64,000 bases of DNA, from positions 1,240,001 to 1,304,000 of the forward strand of contig JAHBTY010000001.1 in assembly GCA_019638355.1 (NCBI GenBank). Direction: 5' to 3'. A program made the position numbers and the translations under genes. The notes below the pieces were generated by a model that was not told where the DNA came from, made no database searches, and worked only from the letters and a program-made list of their open reading frames with translations. Within the stretch, counting starts at the first letter, position 1; each line of letters starts with the position of its first letter. Shown here piece by piece: positions 36,707 to 45,336 of this stretch. The stretch comes from Cyclobacteriaceae bacterium. Its GTDB lineage: Bacteria > Bacteroidota > Bacteroidia > Cytophagales > Cyclobacteriaceae.

Positions 36707-37432
36707 TTACTTCCTCTTACTTTTCTTCTCCACCTTCGGAACTTCCAACAGCTTCGCTACTTCTTCATCATCTTGCAGATTGTTCATCTGATTTAAAATC
36801 CACGAAGTGCGCCTCGCTACATATGGTGAGGCTGGTTCGGCTTTGTACTTTTTTGGATTGGGGAGCACAGCGGCAATGCGTGCCGCTTCGATGCGGGTAA
36901 GTTTACTGGCAGATTTCTTAAAGTATTTCTGTGCGGCTGCTTCTACACCAAAAATTCCGGTACCCATTTCTGAAACATTCAAATACATTTCCAGAATGCG
37001 TTCTTTACTCCAGAGCAATTCAATCATAAATGTAAAATATACTTCCAGTCCTTTGCGGAACCAACTACGACCTTGCCACAAAAAAACATTTTTGGCTACC
37101 TGCTGACTAATGGTAGAAGCACCACGAACGCGCTTACTTTTTTTGTTACTCTCCAACGCTTTCTTAATGCTTTTGATATCAAACCCGTTGTGGTCAGGAA
37201 ATAACTGATCTTCCGAAGCCATTACCGCCAGCCGGATGTTGGGGGACATATCTTCAAAATCAACATAGTCGCGCTTGAGACCATGGCCTTCTACCCAGTT
37301 GGTTAGTTGCGTAATGGTAATGGGTGGATTAACCCAACGTAACATAATTATATAGAAGAGGTGTATTACAAAAACCCAAAGCGTAATCCGCTTCAGTTTT
37401 TTCCATAGCAATAAAAAGTTATTTTTAGCCAT
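36707..37432 (-). CDS. mtgA: Monofunctional peptidoglycan transglycosylase
   Basis: 241 residues, usual MtgA length. One N-terminal membrane anchor (about 16-31, LWVFVIHLFYIIMLRW) is followed by a GT51 domain: MASEDQLFPDHNGFD (catalytic Glu in the SEDQ motif), GASTISQQVAKNVFLWQGRSWFRKGLE, ERILEMYLNVSEMG and FGVEAAAQKYFKKSA. It polymerises lipid II into glycan strands in the periplasm. There is no transpeptidase domain, as expected for the monofunctional type. Confidence 0.94.
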   Translation of the reverse strand: MAKNNFLLLWKKLKRITLWVFVIHLFYIIMLRWVNPPITITQLTNWVEGHGLKRDYVDFEDMSPNIRLAVMASEDQLFPDHNGFDIKSIKKALESNKKSKRVRGASTISQQVAKNVFLWQGRSWFRKGLEVYFTFMIELLWSKERILEMYLNVSEMGTGIFGVEAAAQKYFKKSASKLTRIEAARIAAVLPNPKKYKAEPASPYVARRTSWILNQMNNLQDDEEVAKLLEVPKVEKKSKRK

Positions 37433-37458
37433 CTGAATACAACAGGCAAATTAGCAAC

Positions 37459-37887
37459 ATGGCGCGAGTTGAATTAACCCTTCCCAATAAATTTATTTTC
37501 GAAACGCAGTTAACGGTTAGGGCTTCTGATCTCAATTACGGAAACCATGTTGGTAACGACCGAATACTTACATTGATGCAGGAAGCGCGGGTTTTATTTT
37601 ACCAAAGTCTCGGCTTTAAAAACGAAATGAGTTTTGAGGGCAGTATTGGCCATGTAATTGCCGATGCCGTGGTGGTTTACAAGTCTGAATCATTTTTAGG
37701 TGATGTATTAAAGATTGAAATCGCTTTTACTGATTTTAGTAAATACAGCTTTGATATTTACTACCGCATAACCAATCAACACAACAAAGAAGTAGCACAT
37801 GGCAAAACCGGGGTAGTTTGTTTTGATTTTGAGAAGCGCAAGGTGGCTCCGGTACCTCAGAAGTTGTTGGAGAAGTTGGTTGGTTGA
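37459..37887 (+). CDS. Acyl-CoA thioesterase-like protein (hotdog fold)
   Basis: 142 residues. VRASDLNYGNHVGNDRILTLMQEARVLFY is the start of a 4HBT-type hotdog domain, with Asp in the DLNYGNHVGN motif as the expected catalytic residue. It would hydrolyse acyl-CoA thioesters in the cytoplasm. It is divergent from mtgA by 26 bases, so the two share a promoter region. Confidence 0.86.
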   Translation: MARVELTLPNKFIFETQLTVRASDLNYGNHVGNDRILTLMQEARVLFYQSLGFKNEMSFEGSIGHVIADAVVVYKSESFLGDVLKIEIAFTDFSKYSFDIYYRITNQHNKEVAHGKTGVVCFDFEKRKVAPVPQKLLEKLVG

Positions 37888-37892
37888 TTATG

Positions 37893-37953
37893 CTATGTGT
37901 TCTATGTTTCTATGTGGTTAATTTTTTACCACATAGAAACATAAGTCACATAG
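37893..37953. terminator. Long hairpin between convergent genes
   Basis: A 16-base perfect stem (37903-37918 with 37928-37943) around a T6-containing loop is extended by CTATGTG/CACATAG (37893-37899, 37947-37953). It can act in both directions. It is built from the repeated words TCTATGT and ACATAG. Confidence 0.7.
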
Positions 37954-37956
37954 GAT

Positions 37957-38790
37957 TTACTTCAAGGATTTCAAAAATTCCAAACTCTGCGGAATCTGTT
38001 GTACTGAGCGTGAAGATTCATCTTCAATAAAAAAGTGTTTAACACCATACTTCTTTGCCACTTTCATAATGGCGGCAATACCCACATCGCCCTCGCCCAA
38101 TACTACATTCGTCTCCACATCGGCATGCCCGTTTTGATTTCCTTCTGTGCCTGGCTTGCGATCTTTCAGGTGCATGAGCGGAAACCGGTTTTTATACTTC
38201 TTTAGAATCTTTACCGGATCTTGTCCCGGATGTTTGATCCAGAATACATCCATTTCAAAATTTACATACTTGGGATCAAGTTTGGCCATCATCAAATCGA
38301 AGAGAGTTCCTTTTCCATTTGGTCGAAACTCATAGCCGTGTGGATGGTAACAAAATGAAATTCCTTGTTCGGCCAGAATTTTACCTGCCGTATTAAACAC
38401 ATGGATCGCATTTTCAGTATCTGCCAACGTAAAATTGTCACCATGGTGTGGAATCCAATAGCACACCACATAGGTAACACCAAATGCTTTGGCGCGTTGT
38501 GCCACAGCCATCGGTTCTTTTTCCAACTCCGCAAAGTCGGCCCCGATGGCTATCAGTTTTAATCCGGTGTTTTTGCTGAGTGTATTAAATTCTTCAACAG
38601 TCATTCCATATGTGCTACCACCTTCAATTTCGGTAATGCCCCAATTTTTAATTTGCTTCAAAGTTCCGGGCACATCTTTCGGAATCTCATTGCGCAAACT
38701 GTAAAGTTGTAAACCAATTTCCTGTGCGGAACTTAGCGTTGTGGTTAATGCTACCAGCAGCAACCCTATTAAATTAAAAAGGCTCTTCAT
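37957..38790 (-). CDS. Secreted sugar phosphate isomerase/epimerase family protein
   Basis: 277 residues with a signal peptide (MKSLFNLIGLLLVALTTTLSSAQ). The TIM-barrel AP-endonuclease-2-like fold shows IGLQLYSLRNEIPKDV, FCYHPHGYEF, NFEMDVFWIKHPGQDP, PLMHLKDRK and HFFIEDESS, supplying the usual His, Glu and Asp metal ligands. Such secreted members are common in Bacteroidota; the true reaction is mostly unknown. It is the last gene of the branched-chain cluster strand, but a small terminator separates it from leuA. Confidence 0.87.
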   Translation of the reverse strand: MKSLFNLIGLLLVALTTTLSSAQEIGLQLYSLRNEIPKDVPGTLKQIKNWGITEIEGGSTYGMTVEEFNTLSKNTGLKLIAIGADFAELEKEPMAVAQRAKAFGVTYVVCYWIPHHGDNFTLADTENAIHVFNTAGKILAEQGISFCYHPHGYEFRPNGKGTLFDLMMAKLDPKYVNFEMDVFWIKHPGQDPVKILKKYKNRFPLMHLKDRKPGTEGNQNGHADVETNVVLGEGDVGIAAIMKVAKKYGVKHFFIEDESSRSVQQIPQSLEFLKSLK

Positions 38791-38803
38791 AGAATAAATC
38801 TAC

Positions 38804-38821
38804 AAAAAGCCTTTTGCTTTT
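38804..38821 (-). terminator. Small hairpin between leuA and the isomerase gene
   Basis: On the minus strand AAAAGC and GCTTTTT form a short stem followed by T-rich sequence. It lies just after the leuA stop and is a plausible but weak end of the leu operon. Confidence 0.4.
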
Positions 38822-38835
38822 AAAAGATATTGAGT

Positions 38836-39999
38836 TTATGGCTTTGCCAATACAGGCATGCTGGAAACGATCATGATCAGGTCTCCGTCATTTACTTCTT
38901 TCTTTTCATCGGCTACCACCAGAAAACTTTCATACACGGTATTGAGGTCCTCACCAGCAACCGAATACCCCAATAACTCCAAACGATGTTTTAGAGCTGC
39001 GCGTCCGCTGCGGGCAGTAAGCACGATAGAAGAGGAGGGTACCCCCACATCTGCAGGATTCATGATTTCATAATTCTCAGCATGTTTCAAAAAACCATCT
39101 TGGTGAATTCCGGAAGAATGGGCAAAAGCATTTTTACCGACAATGGCTTTATTAGCCTGCACAGGCATGCGCATCATGCTTGATACCAACTGACTCAACG
39201 CATAAATTTTATTGGCCTTAATGTTGGTGTGCAGATCAAGGTCTTTGTGGGTTTGCAAAATCATAGCTACTTCTTCCAACGATGTATTGCCGGCACGCTC
39301 ACCAATTCCATTAATGGTTACTTCTGCCTGACGCGCACCGTTTATTAATCCTGCTATTGTATTGGCTGTCGCCAAACCAAGATCATTATGGCAATGCACC
39401 GAGATCACAGCTTTATCAATATTCTTTACATTTTCTACCAGGTACTGAATGCGTTTACCATACAGATGCGGCAAACAATAGCCAGTTGTGTCTGGAATAT
39501 TTACTACATCGGCACCAGCTGCGATAACAGCTTCAATTAACTGAGCCAGGAAAACCAAATCTGCACGTCCGGCATCTTCGGCATAAAATTCAACTTCATA
39601 CCCTTTATCCTTTGCATACTTGGTAGCCCATACACCTTGCTCCAGAATCTGTTCGCGTGTGCTGCGGAATTTGTGTTTGATATGAACATCGCTGGAACCT
39701 ATACCGGTATGGATTCTTCCACGTTTGGCATACCGCAATGCTTCTGCGGCTACATCTATATCTTCTTTTTTCGAGCGGGTTAATCCGCACACTACGGGTT
39801 CGCTTACTGCTTTTGAAATTTCTACTACCGATAAAAAATCACCAGGGCTTGATATTGGAAAGCCGGCTTCGATCACATCCACACCCAATGCTTCCAATTC
39901 GCGGGCGATAATAGTTTTTTCTTCTGTCTTTAACTGACAGCCCGGAACCTGCTCGCCATCGCGAAGGGTTGTATCGAAGATTTGAATTTTTTTACTCAT
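38836..39999 (-). CDS. leuA: 2-isopropylmalate synthase, short form
   Basis: 387 residues. The HMGL-like catalytic barrel starts [12 protein letters not shown] (9-20) and has the metal-binding [14 protein letters not shown] and [15 protein letters not shown] motifs. It condenses acetyl-CoA with 2-oxoisovalerate, the first step to leucine. It ends after residue 387, whereas many LeuA proteins are 510-560 residues with a C-terminal leucine-binding domain, which is therefore missing. Setting at the end of leuC-leuD-leuB supports LeuA over homocitrate or citramalate synthase. Confidence 0.9.
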   Translation of the reverse strand: MSKKIQIFDTTLRDGEQVPGCQLKTEEKTIIARELEALGVDVIEAGFPISSPGDFLSVVEISKAVSEPVVCGLTRSKKEDIDVAAEALRYAKRGRIHTGIGSSDVHIKHKFRSTREQILEQGVWATKYAKDKGYEVEFYAEDAGRADLVFLAQLIEAVIAAGADVVNIPDTTGYCLPHLYGKRIQYLVENVKNIDKAVISVHCHNDLGLATANTIAGLINGARQAEVTINGIGERAGNTSLEEVAMILQTHKDLDLHTNIKANKIYALSQLVSSMMRMPVQANKAIVGKNAFAHSSGIHQDGFLKHAENYEIMNPADVGVPSSSIVLTARSGRAALKHRLELLGYSVAGEDLNTVYESFLVVADEKKEVNDGDLIMIVSSMPVLAKP

Positions 40000-40008
40000 A
40001 AATCAGAA

Positions 40009-40070
40009 ATTTAGAATATAGAATTTAGGAGTTGGAATTGTTGCCTACTGCTAACTGCCTACTGTTTACT
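40009..40070. repeat. Simple-word repeat at the leuB/leuA junction
   Basis: Words AATTTAGAATATAGAATTTAG and GCCTACTGCTAACTGCCTAC fill the gap and extend into the end of leuB, where they encode its last residues. Confidence 0.55.
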
Positions 40071-41143
40071 TTTTGAAGTTGATTCACTATTTGTTCTCCC
40101 ATTTGCTGGGTATTCAGAATTTTTTCTTTTGCGGTTTTAGCATCTGCAATGTCGGCCGTGCGATAACCTGCCTTTAATGTTTGTTCTACGGCTTTGATTA
40201 CCACTTCTGACTCTTCTTTCAGCCCTAAAGAAATATCCAACAACAATGCAGCCGATAAGATAGAAGCCAACGGGTTGGCAATTCCTTTTCCGGTAATATC
40301 ATGTGCACTTCCGTGGATGGGTTCATACAGTCCTACTTTATCACCGACCGAAGCCGAAGCCAACATACCCATGGAGCCTGCTATCTGAGAGGCCTCATCG
40401 GTAAGAATATCGCCAAACAAATTTCCGGTAAGGACGACATCAAAACTCCTTGGGTTTTGAATCAGCTTCATAGCAGCCGCGTCAATAAACTGATGTTCGA
40501 GAGTAACATCCGGATATTGCTTGCTTATTTCGTTTACTACTTCTCGCCATAAGCGTGAACTTTCCAATACATTCGCTTTATCAACAGATGTTACTTTCTT
40601 TTTGCGGGTACCCGCTGCCTGAAATGCTTTGTGAGCAATGCGTTCAATTTCATACTTCTGATAGATCATCAGATCGTATGCAGTTGCACCATCATCTTTT
40701 CTTCCCTTCTCACCGAAATACACATCACCGGTTAATTCGCGGAAGAAAAGAATATCCGAACCCTTCAGGATTTCAGGTTTAATGCTGGATGCTTCGAGTA
40801 ATTCATCAAATAGTTTAATTGGACGCAGGTTGGCATACAGGCCAAGTTCCTTACGCATTTTCAACAAGCCTTGTTCAGGCCTTACTTTCAGGGTTGGATC
40901 ATTATCGTATTTGGGATGGCCGACTGCTCCAAACAATATAGCATCGCAATTTTTAAGTTTGGTTAACGTTTCATCAGGCAGTGGATTGCCGCTGGCTTCA
41001 ATGGCATCATGTCCAATGGTAGCCGAATCAAATTCAAATTGATGATCGAACAACTCGGCAATTTTTTCCAATACTTTTTTGCCTTCGGTTGTTACTTCTT
41101 TGCCGATTCCGTCTCCGGGGAGTATGATTATCTTTTTCTTCAC
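40025..41143 (-). CDS. leuB: 3-isopropylmalate dehydrogenase
   Basis: 372 residues. IIILPGDGIGKEV at the start, LLKMRKELGLYANLRPIK, RELTGDVYFGEKGR and GSAHDITGKGIANPLA are canonical for LeuB, which oxidises and decarboxylates 3-isopropylmalate with NAD+. The last dozen residues (SRQLAVGNNSNS) are encoded by the TACTGCCTAC-type repeat, so the C-terminus has been extended by repeat DNA. It lies downstream of leuD on the same strand. Confidence 0.95.
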   Translation of the reverse strand: MKKKIIILPGDGIGKEVTTEGKKVLEKIAELFDHQFEFDSATIGHDAIEASGNPLPDETLTKLKNCDAILFGAVGHPKYDNDPTLKVRPEQGLLKMRKELGLYANLRPIKLFDELLEASSIKPEILKGSDILFFRELTGDVYFGEKGRKDDGATAYDLMIYQKYEIERIAHKAFQAAGTRKKKVTSVDKANVLESSRLWREVVNEISKQYPDVTLEHQFIDAAAMKLIQNPRSFDVVLTGNLFGDILTDEASQIAGSMGMLASASVGDKVGLYEPIHGSAHDITGKGIANPLASILSAALLLDISLGLKEESEVVIKAVEQTLKAGYRTADIADAKTAKEKILNTQQMGEQIVNQLQKVNSRQLAVGNNSNS

Positions 41144-41159
41144 TTTGTTTTCCTTTTTG

Positions 41160-41216
41160 TTGCCAGTTACCAGTTACCAGTTGCTGGCAACAGGAAACCG
41201 GAAACCAGTTAGTGTG
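41160..41216. repeat. Hairpin of the CCAGTTACCAG word family
   Basis: TTGCCAG (41160-41166) and CTGGCAA (41184-41190) pair around repeated CAGTTAC; GGAAACCGGAAACCAGTT follows. It fills the leuD-leuB gap. The same vocabulary recurs at 48132-48171 and 51687-51766. Confidence 0.55.
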
Positions 41217-41793
41217 CTAAATCAAATTCTCTGATCTCTTTATTCAAACTCAACAGGTAATCGATGTCATCGTACCCGTTAATCAAACATTCTTTTTTAT
41301 ATGCATTGATCTCAAACTGTTCTGATTTTCCATCAAAACTGATTTGCTGATTGAGTAAATCAACTGTTACTTCTGTTTTTGGATTTTGCTGAATAGTAGT
41401 TAAAAGAGTTTGCAAAAACTTATCAGAAACCACTACAGGTAACACTGCATTATTTAATGCATTGTTTTTAAAAATATCAGCAAAGAAACTGGACACTACT
41501 ACGCGAAATCCATAATCGTAGATTGCCCATGCGGCATGTTCGCGACTGCTTCCACAACCAAAGTTTTTCCCGGCTACCAGAATCTTTCCGCTGTATGCCT
41601 CATTGTTCAAGGCAAACTCTTTAATCGGATTATTCTCGCCATCAAAGCGCCAATCCCGAAACAGGTTATCTCCAAAACCTTCGCGGGTAGTGGCTTTTAG
41701 AAAACGTGCAGGAATAATCTGATCGGTATCAATATTTTCTACCGGTAATGGTACTGCTGTTGATTTTAATGTTATAAATTTTTCTTTTGCCAT
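41209..41793 (-). CDS. leuD: 3-isopropylmalate dehydratase small subunit
   Basis: 194 residues, standard length. [33 protein letters not shown] and [31 protein letters not shown] are the aconitase swivelling-domain motifs. With LeuC it isomerises 2- to 3-isopropylmalate. It starts eight bases after the cupin gene, which separates it from leuC. Confidence 0.95.
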   Translation of the reverse strand: MAKEKFITLKSTAVPLPVENIDTDQIIPARFLKATTREGFGDNLFRDWRFDGENNPIKEFALNNEAYSGKILVAGKNFGCGSSREHAAWAIYDYGFRVVVSSFFADIFKNNALNNAVLPVVVSDKFLQTLLTTIQQNPKTEVTVDLLNQQISFDGKSEQFEINAYKKECLINGYDDIDYLLSLNKEIREFDLAH

Positions 41794-41801
41794 TGTAAAT
41801 C

Positions 41802-42143
41802 TTAGTTACGCTCCCCGCCTTTAGGTCCCCAAAAAATTGCCCACACCACAAAATCATCTGAAAAATTTTCAAAGCGATGATTTTTTAAAGCCGGAACAAA
41901 TAAGGCATCGCCTGTTTTGCAAGCTTGGGGTATGCCTTCAATAATCAGGTCAGCTACTCCTGCCATCACAATATAAAGTTCATCTTGTTCGTGCGTGGTC
42001 TGAAAATCTTGCACGGTAGGTTTGTATGCAATCAACGACATAGTGCCATGCTTCAGCACTTCAATATCCCAAACGCCATGTGGCCATTTAGGTGTTGCCG
42101 GTAATGGTAAATTCGATAATGCGTTTTGTAATGAAATCACCAT
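41802..42143 (-). CDS. Small cupin-domain protein inside the leu operon
   Basis: 113 residues. A single cupin barrel: [20 protein letters not shown] gives His and Glu of motif 1, and [17 protein letters not shown] gives the His of motif 2. It starts one base after the leuC stop and ends eight bases before leuD, so it is translated as part of leuC-cupin-leuD. This is unusual because LeuC and LeuD form one enzyme. It may bind a metal and a small ligand; a regulatory or metabolite-repair role is inference only. Confidence 0.83.
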   Translation of the reverse strand: MVISLQNALSNLPLPATPKWPHGVWDIEVLKHGTMSLIAYKPTVQDFQTTHEQDELYIVMAGVADLIIEGIPQACKTGDALFVPALKNHRFENFSDDFVVWAIFWGPKGGERN

Positions 42144-42144
42144 G

Positions 42145-43557
42145 TTACATCAGGTCTCGTACATCTGTTACTTTACCGGTAATAGCAGCTGCTGCAGCGC
42201 TTAGCGGACTGGCCAAAAACGTTCTCGACTTTGGTCCTTGTCTTCCTTCAAAATTTCTATTGCTGGTGCTGATGCAATATTTACCAGGTGGCACTTTGTC
42301 TTCGTTCATACCTAAACAGGCCGAACAACCGGGTCCGCGCAATTCAAAGCCAGCTTCTTCAAACACTTTATTCAATCCTTCTTTTAAGGCTTGCTGCTCA
42401 ACTTGTTTCGATCCTGGGATAACCCACACTTCTACGTTATCAGCTTTCTTTTTTCCTTTCACTATAGAGGCAACCAATCGCAGGTCTTCAATGCGGGCGT
42501 TGGTACAACTTCCGATGAACACATAATCCACCGCTTTTCCAATTAAAGAGGAGCCGGCCTCAAGCCCCATATAATCCAACGATTTTTTAAACGAAGCCTG
42601 CTCGTTCAACTCTTTTAATTCTTCAACCGTAGGAATGCGATCAGTAACCTTCATGCCCATGCCAGGATTGGTTCCATAAGTAATCATGGGTTCTATATCG
42701 GCAGCATCGTACTTTAATACCACATCGTATGCAGCGCCTGCATCAGATGGTAGTTGTTTCCACTGGGCAACAGCTTTATCGAAAGCTTCGCCTTGTGGAG
42801 CAAACCTGCGACCTTTAATATAATTGAAGGTTGTTTCGTCAGGAGCAATCAAACCACCGCGTGCACCCATTTCAATACTCATGTTGCAGATAGTCATGCG
42901 GGCTTCCATCGATAAATTACGAATGGCATCGCCAGCATACTCCACAAAAAAGCCAGTGGCACCACTGGCTGAGATTTTTGAGATGATGTATAAAATAATG
43001 TCCTTGCTGACCACACCCTTACCCAACTTACCATTAATTTCGATCTTCATGGTTTTGGGTTTGTATTGTAAAATGCATTGGGTAGCCAATACTTGTTCTA
43101 CTTCGGAAGTACCAATGCCAAATGCCACGCTGCCGAATGCGCCATGCGTGGAGGTGTGGCTATCACCGCATACCATCGTCATGCCGGGTAATGTTAATCC
43201 CAACTCCGGACCAATGATATGCACGATACCCTGAAATGGATGCCCCAGATCATACAACTCAACACCAAACTCTTTGCAGTTTTTTCGCAGTGTTTCTACC
43301 TGGTGGCGCGACAATGCTTCTTTTATCGGAAGGTGTTGATCTTTGGTAGGTACGTTATGATCGGCCGTTGCTGTGGTACGGTTTACATTAAAAACTTTTA
43401 TACCACGCTTGCGCAAACCATCAAATGCCTGCGGGCTTGTAACTTCATGAATATAATGACGATCAATAAATAAAGCATCAGGGTAACCAGTGGCACGTTT
43501 TACAACATGTGCATCCCAGATCTTTTCAAAAATTGTTTTCGGTTTTAGCTCGCTCAC
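42145..43557 (-). CDS. leuC: 3-isopropylmalate dehydratase large subunit
   Basis: 470 residues starting at a GTG (43557), the only start that fits [19 protein letters not shown]. The iron-sulfur ligands are visible: Cys in [13 protein letters not shown] and two in [28 protein letters not shown] is the substrate-binding stretch. It works with LeuD. A terminator hairpin and a candidate promoter lie directly upstream, so it heads a leu operon that can be separately controlled from the ilv genes. Confidence 0.95.
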   Translation of the reverse strand: MSELKPKTIFEKIWDAHVVKRATGYPDALFIDRHYIHEVTSPQAFDGLRKRGIKVFNVNRTTATADHNVPTKDQHLPIKEALSRHQVETLRKNCKEFGVELYDLGHPFQGIVHIIGPELGLTLPGMTMVCGDSHTSTHGAFGSVAFGIGTSEVEQVLATQCILQYKPKTMKIEINGKLGKGVVSKDIILYIISKISASGATGFFVEYAGDAIRNLSMEARMTICNMSIEMGARGGLIAPDETTFNYIKGRRFAPQGEAFDKAVAQWKQLPSDAGAAYDVVLKYDAADIEPMITYGTNPGMGMKVTDRIPTVEELKELNEQASFKKSLDYMGLEAGSSLIGKAVDYVFIGSCTNARIEDLRLVASIVKGKKKADNVEVWVIPGSKQVEQQALKEGLNKVFEEAGFELRGPGCSACLGMNEDKVPPGKYCISTSNRNFEGRQGPKSRTFLASPLSAAAAAITGKVTDVRDLM

Positions 43558-43558
43558 A

Positions 43559-43573
43559 ACAATCGTTAGTTTG
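43559..43573 (-). promoter_or_regulatory. 15-base motif shared by the leuC and ilvE leaders
   Basis: The minus-strand sequence CAAACTAACGATTGT just upstream of the leuC GTG is identical to 52673-52687 upstream of ilvE. Both lie directly after the attenuator-type terminator. Confidence 0.6.
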
Positions 43574-43582
43574 TTCCCGACT

Positions 43583-43621
43583 ATAAAAAACGAAACCGTC
43601 CCACCAGAGGCGGGACGGTTT
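43583..43621 (-). terminator. Attenuator-like terminator before leuC
   Basis: On the minus strand AAACCGTCCC (43612-43621) pairs perfectly with GGGACGGTTT (43593-43602), followed by CGTTTTTTATAG. It lies between a candidate promoter and the leuC start, so it would stop transcription before leuC unless prevented. Confidence 0.85.
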
Positions 43622-43676
43622 ACATTAGGTTTAGGTTAGGTTATTGGGTAATCATTTCGATTCGCTAATAACTTCT

Positions 43677-43706
43677 CAAATATGAGTAATGATTCTGTAT
43701 TACTCA
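43677..43706 (-). promoter_or_regulatory. Candidate leuC promoter with overlapping 22-base dyad
   Basis: TTG, 19 bases, then CATATTTG fits the Bacteroidota promoter pattern (TTG near -33 and TAnnTTTG near -7) with one mismatch. A dyad GAGTAAT/ATTACTC (43684-43690, 43699-43705) lies between the two elements, where a repressor could bind. Confidence 0.5.
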
Positions 43707-43751
43707 AGAAAAATCAGGAAGATGTTAGGACTAGCCTTACGGTTGTTTGGT

Positions 43752-44525
43752 CTACCACCACGGCAATGGTAACGTAATTTCATTTACAGAATCTACCACC
43801 ATATCGGGTTTATATGCATAGCGAATGAGGTGCTCTTTTTTTGTAATACCACTCAATACTAATATAGTTTTGTAACCCATCTGCACGCCACCGCGGATGT
43901 CGGTATCCATCGTATCGCCAATAATAGTTGTCTCGGCAGTTTCCAATCCTAACGCTTTGCGGGCACCGCGCATCATTACCGGACCAGGTTTACCAACCAC
44001 AAATGCTTTGATGCCGGTAGCTTCTTCAATCATAGCAGTGGTGGAAGCAATGCCTAAATTATCCCAACCTTTTTTCTTAGGCGATGGGTCGCGATTAGTA
44101 GTTACAAATTTTGCCCCAGCTAAAATCATATCGACTGCGCGTTGTACCATTTCTAAGGTAAAATTTCTTCCTTCACCCAACACCACAAAATCCGGATCGG
44201 TGTTTACCAATGTAATTCCATTTTCGTGCAGCGATGAAATCAAACCTCCTTCACCCAACACATAGGCAGTTCCATTTGGAATTTGACTGGCGAGAAATTT
44301 TCCTGTGGCCATGGCGCTGGTATATACATGATTCTCGGTAACGTTTATTCCAAGTCGGCCTAATTTGCGTACAGCCTCAAGTCGTGTACGCTGGCTGTTG
44401 TTGGTCATGAAACTAAACGGAATGCCGTCTTTCAATAGGCGGGCAATAAAGATGTCGGCTCCCGGAATCATAATATCCCCGCCATAAACCACGCCATCCA
44501 TATCAATTAGTAAACCTTGTGCCAT
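43752..44525 (-). CDS. HAD-IIA family phosphatase (NagD-like)
   Basis: 257 residues. LLIDMDGVVYGG gives the catalytic Asp8 and Asp10, SFMTNNSQRTR the second motif, GKPGPVMM the Lys motif and IIGDTMDTDIRGG the final acidic motif. The C2-type cap lies in the middle. Such enzymes dephosphorylate small sugar or nucleotide phosphates, often as housekeeping repair. It is upstream of leuC on the same strand but separated by a promoter and terminator. Confidence 0.9.
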   Translation of the reverse strand: MAQGLLIDMDGVVYGGDIMIPGADIFIARLLKDGIPFSFMTNNSQRTRLEAVRKLGRLGINVTENHVYTSAMATGKFLASQIPNGTAYVLGEGGLISSLHENGITLVNTDPDFVVLGEGRNFTLEMVQRAVDMILAGAKFVTTNRDPSPKKKGWDNLGIASTTAMIEEATGIKAFVVGKPGPVMMRGARKALGLETAETTIIGDTMDTDIRGGVQMGYKTILVLSGITKKEHLIRYAYKPDMVVDSVNEITLPLPWW

Positions 44526-44594
44526 ATTTCAAGTAATTGTGTTACAAGATAGCCGTTTGGAAGGAGAATTTCAGACAGCTTTAAGTAAGAATAA

Positions 44595-45008
44595 TTATTT
44601 GATAAAGATATTTTTCAGGTAACGTTTGCGCACATCCCGATAGATGTAAAAATCGGAATCGATTGTTGCTATCTGCTTGATGTTATTTGATTCGGCCGCC
44701 ACAATCAATGTGGCATCGGCCAGATCCATGGGCACGTCCTTAAATTTTTCGGATAGCTCGATTAAACGAACAATATGGTAAGATTCTATTTCGATCATGT
44801 ACAAGCCACCTCGGTTTATCCATTCCAGCAACGCGATTTGTGCCTTAACACTGAAGTTTAACAAATGCGAAGCTTCGGTTATTACCGGCCAGGTGGTAAA
44901 CAATGTTCCTTTATAATTCTTTATGAATGAAACAGCCTGATTATGATAACTATCGCTCTTATCGAAAAGCGCAATGAGTGGGCCGGCATCAATGAGTGTG
45001 CTTTTCAC
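44595..45008 (-). CDS. PIN-domain toxin (VapC-type)
   Basis: 137 residues. LIDAGPLIALFDKSD gives the first Asp (residue 7), VITEASHLLN the conserved Glu, and MDLADATLIVAAE and IATIDSDFYIYR the last acidic residues of a PIN ribonuclease site. The start overlaps the antitoxin gene by 20 bases. VapC-type toxins cut tRNA or rRNA. Confidence 0.87.
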   Translation of the reverse strand: MKSTLIDAGPLIALFDKSDSYHNQAVSFIKNYKGTLFTTWPVITEASHLLNFSVKAQIALLEWINRGGLYMIEIESYHIVRLIELSEKFKDVPMDLADATLIVAAESNNIKQIATIDSDFYIYRDVRKRYLKNIFIK

Positions 45009-45237
45009 GCAGTAATTCTTTTAGCTTCTTTTTATAACTAACGGAATTATTTTTAGAGCCGCTGCCTTCCTGGCCAAACAGATCGGCACCAGCCTCGAAA
45101 GGGCTTTTATTTTTTTTACGTTGGGTAAGGTAAAGTTCAATCGCTTCTTTCACCACAATGGATTTGGAGACACCCTCCCTTTGGCAATAGGCGTTTAATT
45201 GCTCTTCCTCATCTTCTGATAACCGCACCGTAAGCAT
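44989..45237 (-). CDS. Ribbon-helix-helix antitoxin (VapB/CopG-type)
   Basis: 82 residues from the ATG at 45237. MLTVRLSEDEEEQLNAYCQREGVSKSIVVKEAIELYLTQRKK is a clear CopG-type ribbon-helix-helix, and the basic tail would wrap the PIN toxin. It precedes and overlaps the toxin gene. Tandem 11-base repeats lie directly upstream. A longer in-frame start (45285) would run through those repeats and is unlikely. Confidence 0.86.
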   Translation of the reverse strand: MLTVRLSEDEEEQLNAYCQREGVSKSIVVKEAIELYLTQRKKNKSPFEAGADLFGQEGSGSKNNSVSYKKKLKELLREKHTH

Positions 45238-45249
45238 ACTTGTACATTT

Positions 45250-45281
45250 GTAATACAAATGTAATACAAATGTAATACAAT
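45250..45281 (-). promoter_or_regulatory. Tandem 11-base operator repeats of the PIN toxin-antitoxin pair
   Basis: GTAATACAAAT occurs at 45250 and 45261, with GTAATACAAT at 45272, so three copies are one helical turn apart, directly before the antitoxin start. Adjacent ACATTTGTAATACAAATGT (45244-45262) is a near-perfect palindrome. This fits cooperative binding by a ribbon-helix-helix antitoxin. Confidence 0.65.
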
Positions 45282-45336
45282 CCAAGGTCTAACTGGAAAA
45301 ACCCGTAATCAGCAGAAATTTTGGGTTTTTAGAAGG

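Noticed and set aside
43655..43706. Leucine-rich leader peptide starting at a TTG upstream of leuC
   Set aside because: The start lies at the -33 position of the candidate promoter, so it would not be in the transcript. Kept only as a possibility if the start site is mapped further upstream.
45241..45285. N-terminal extension of the VapB-type antitoxin encoded by the 11-base repeats
   Set aside because: The translated repeat is low complexity and the ribbon-helix-helix starts exactly at the ATG at 45237.
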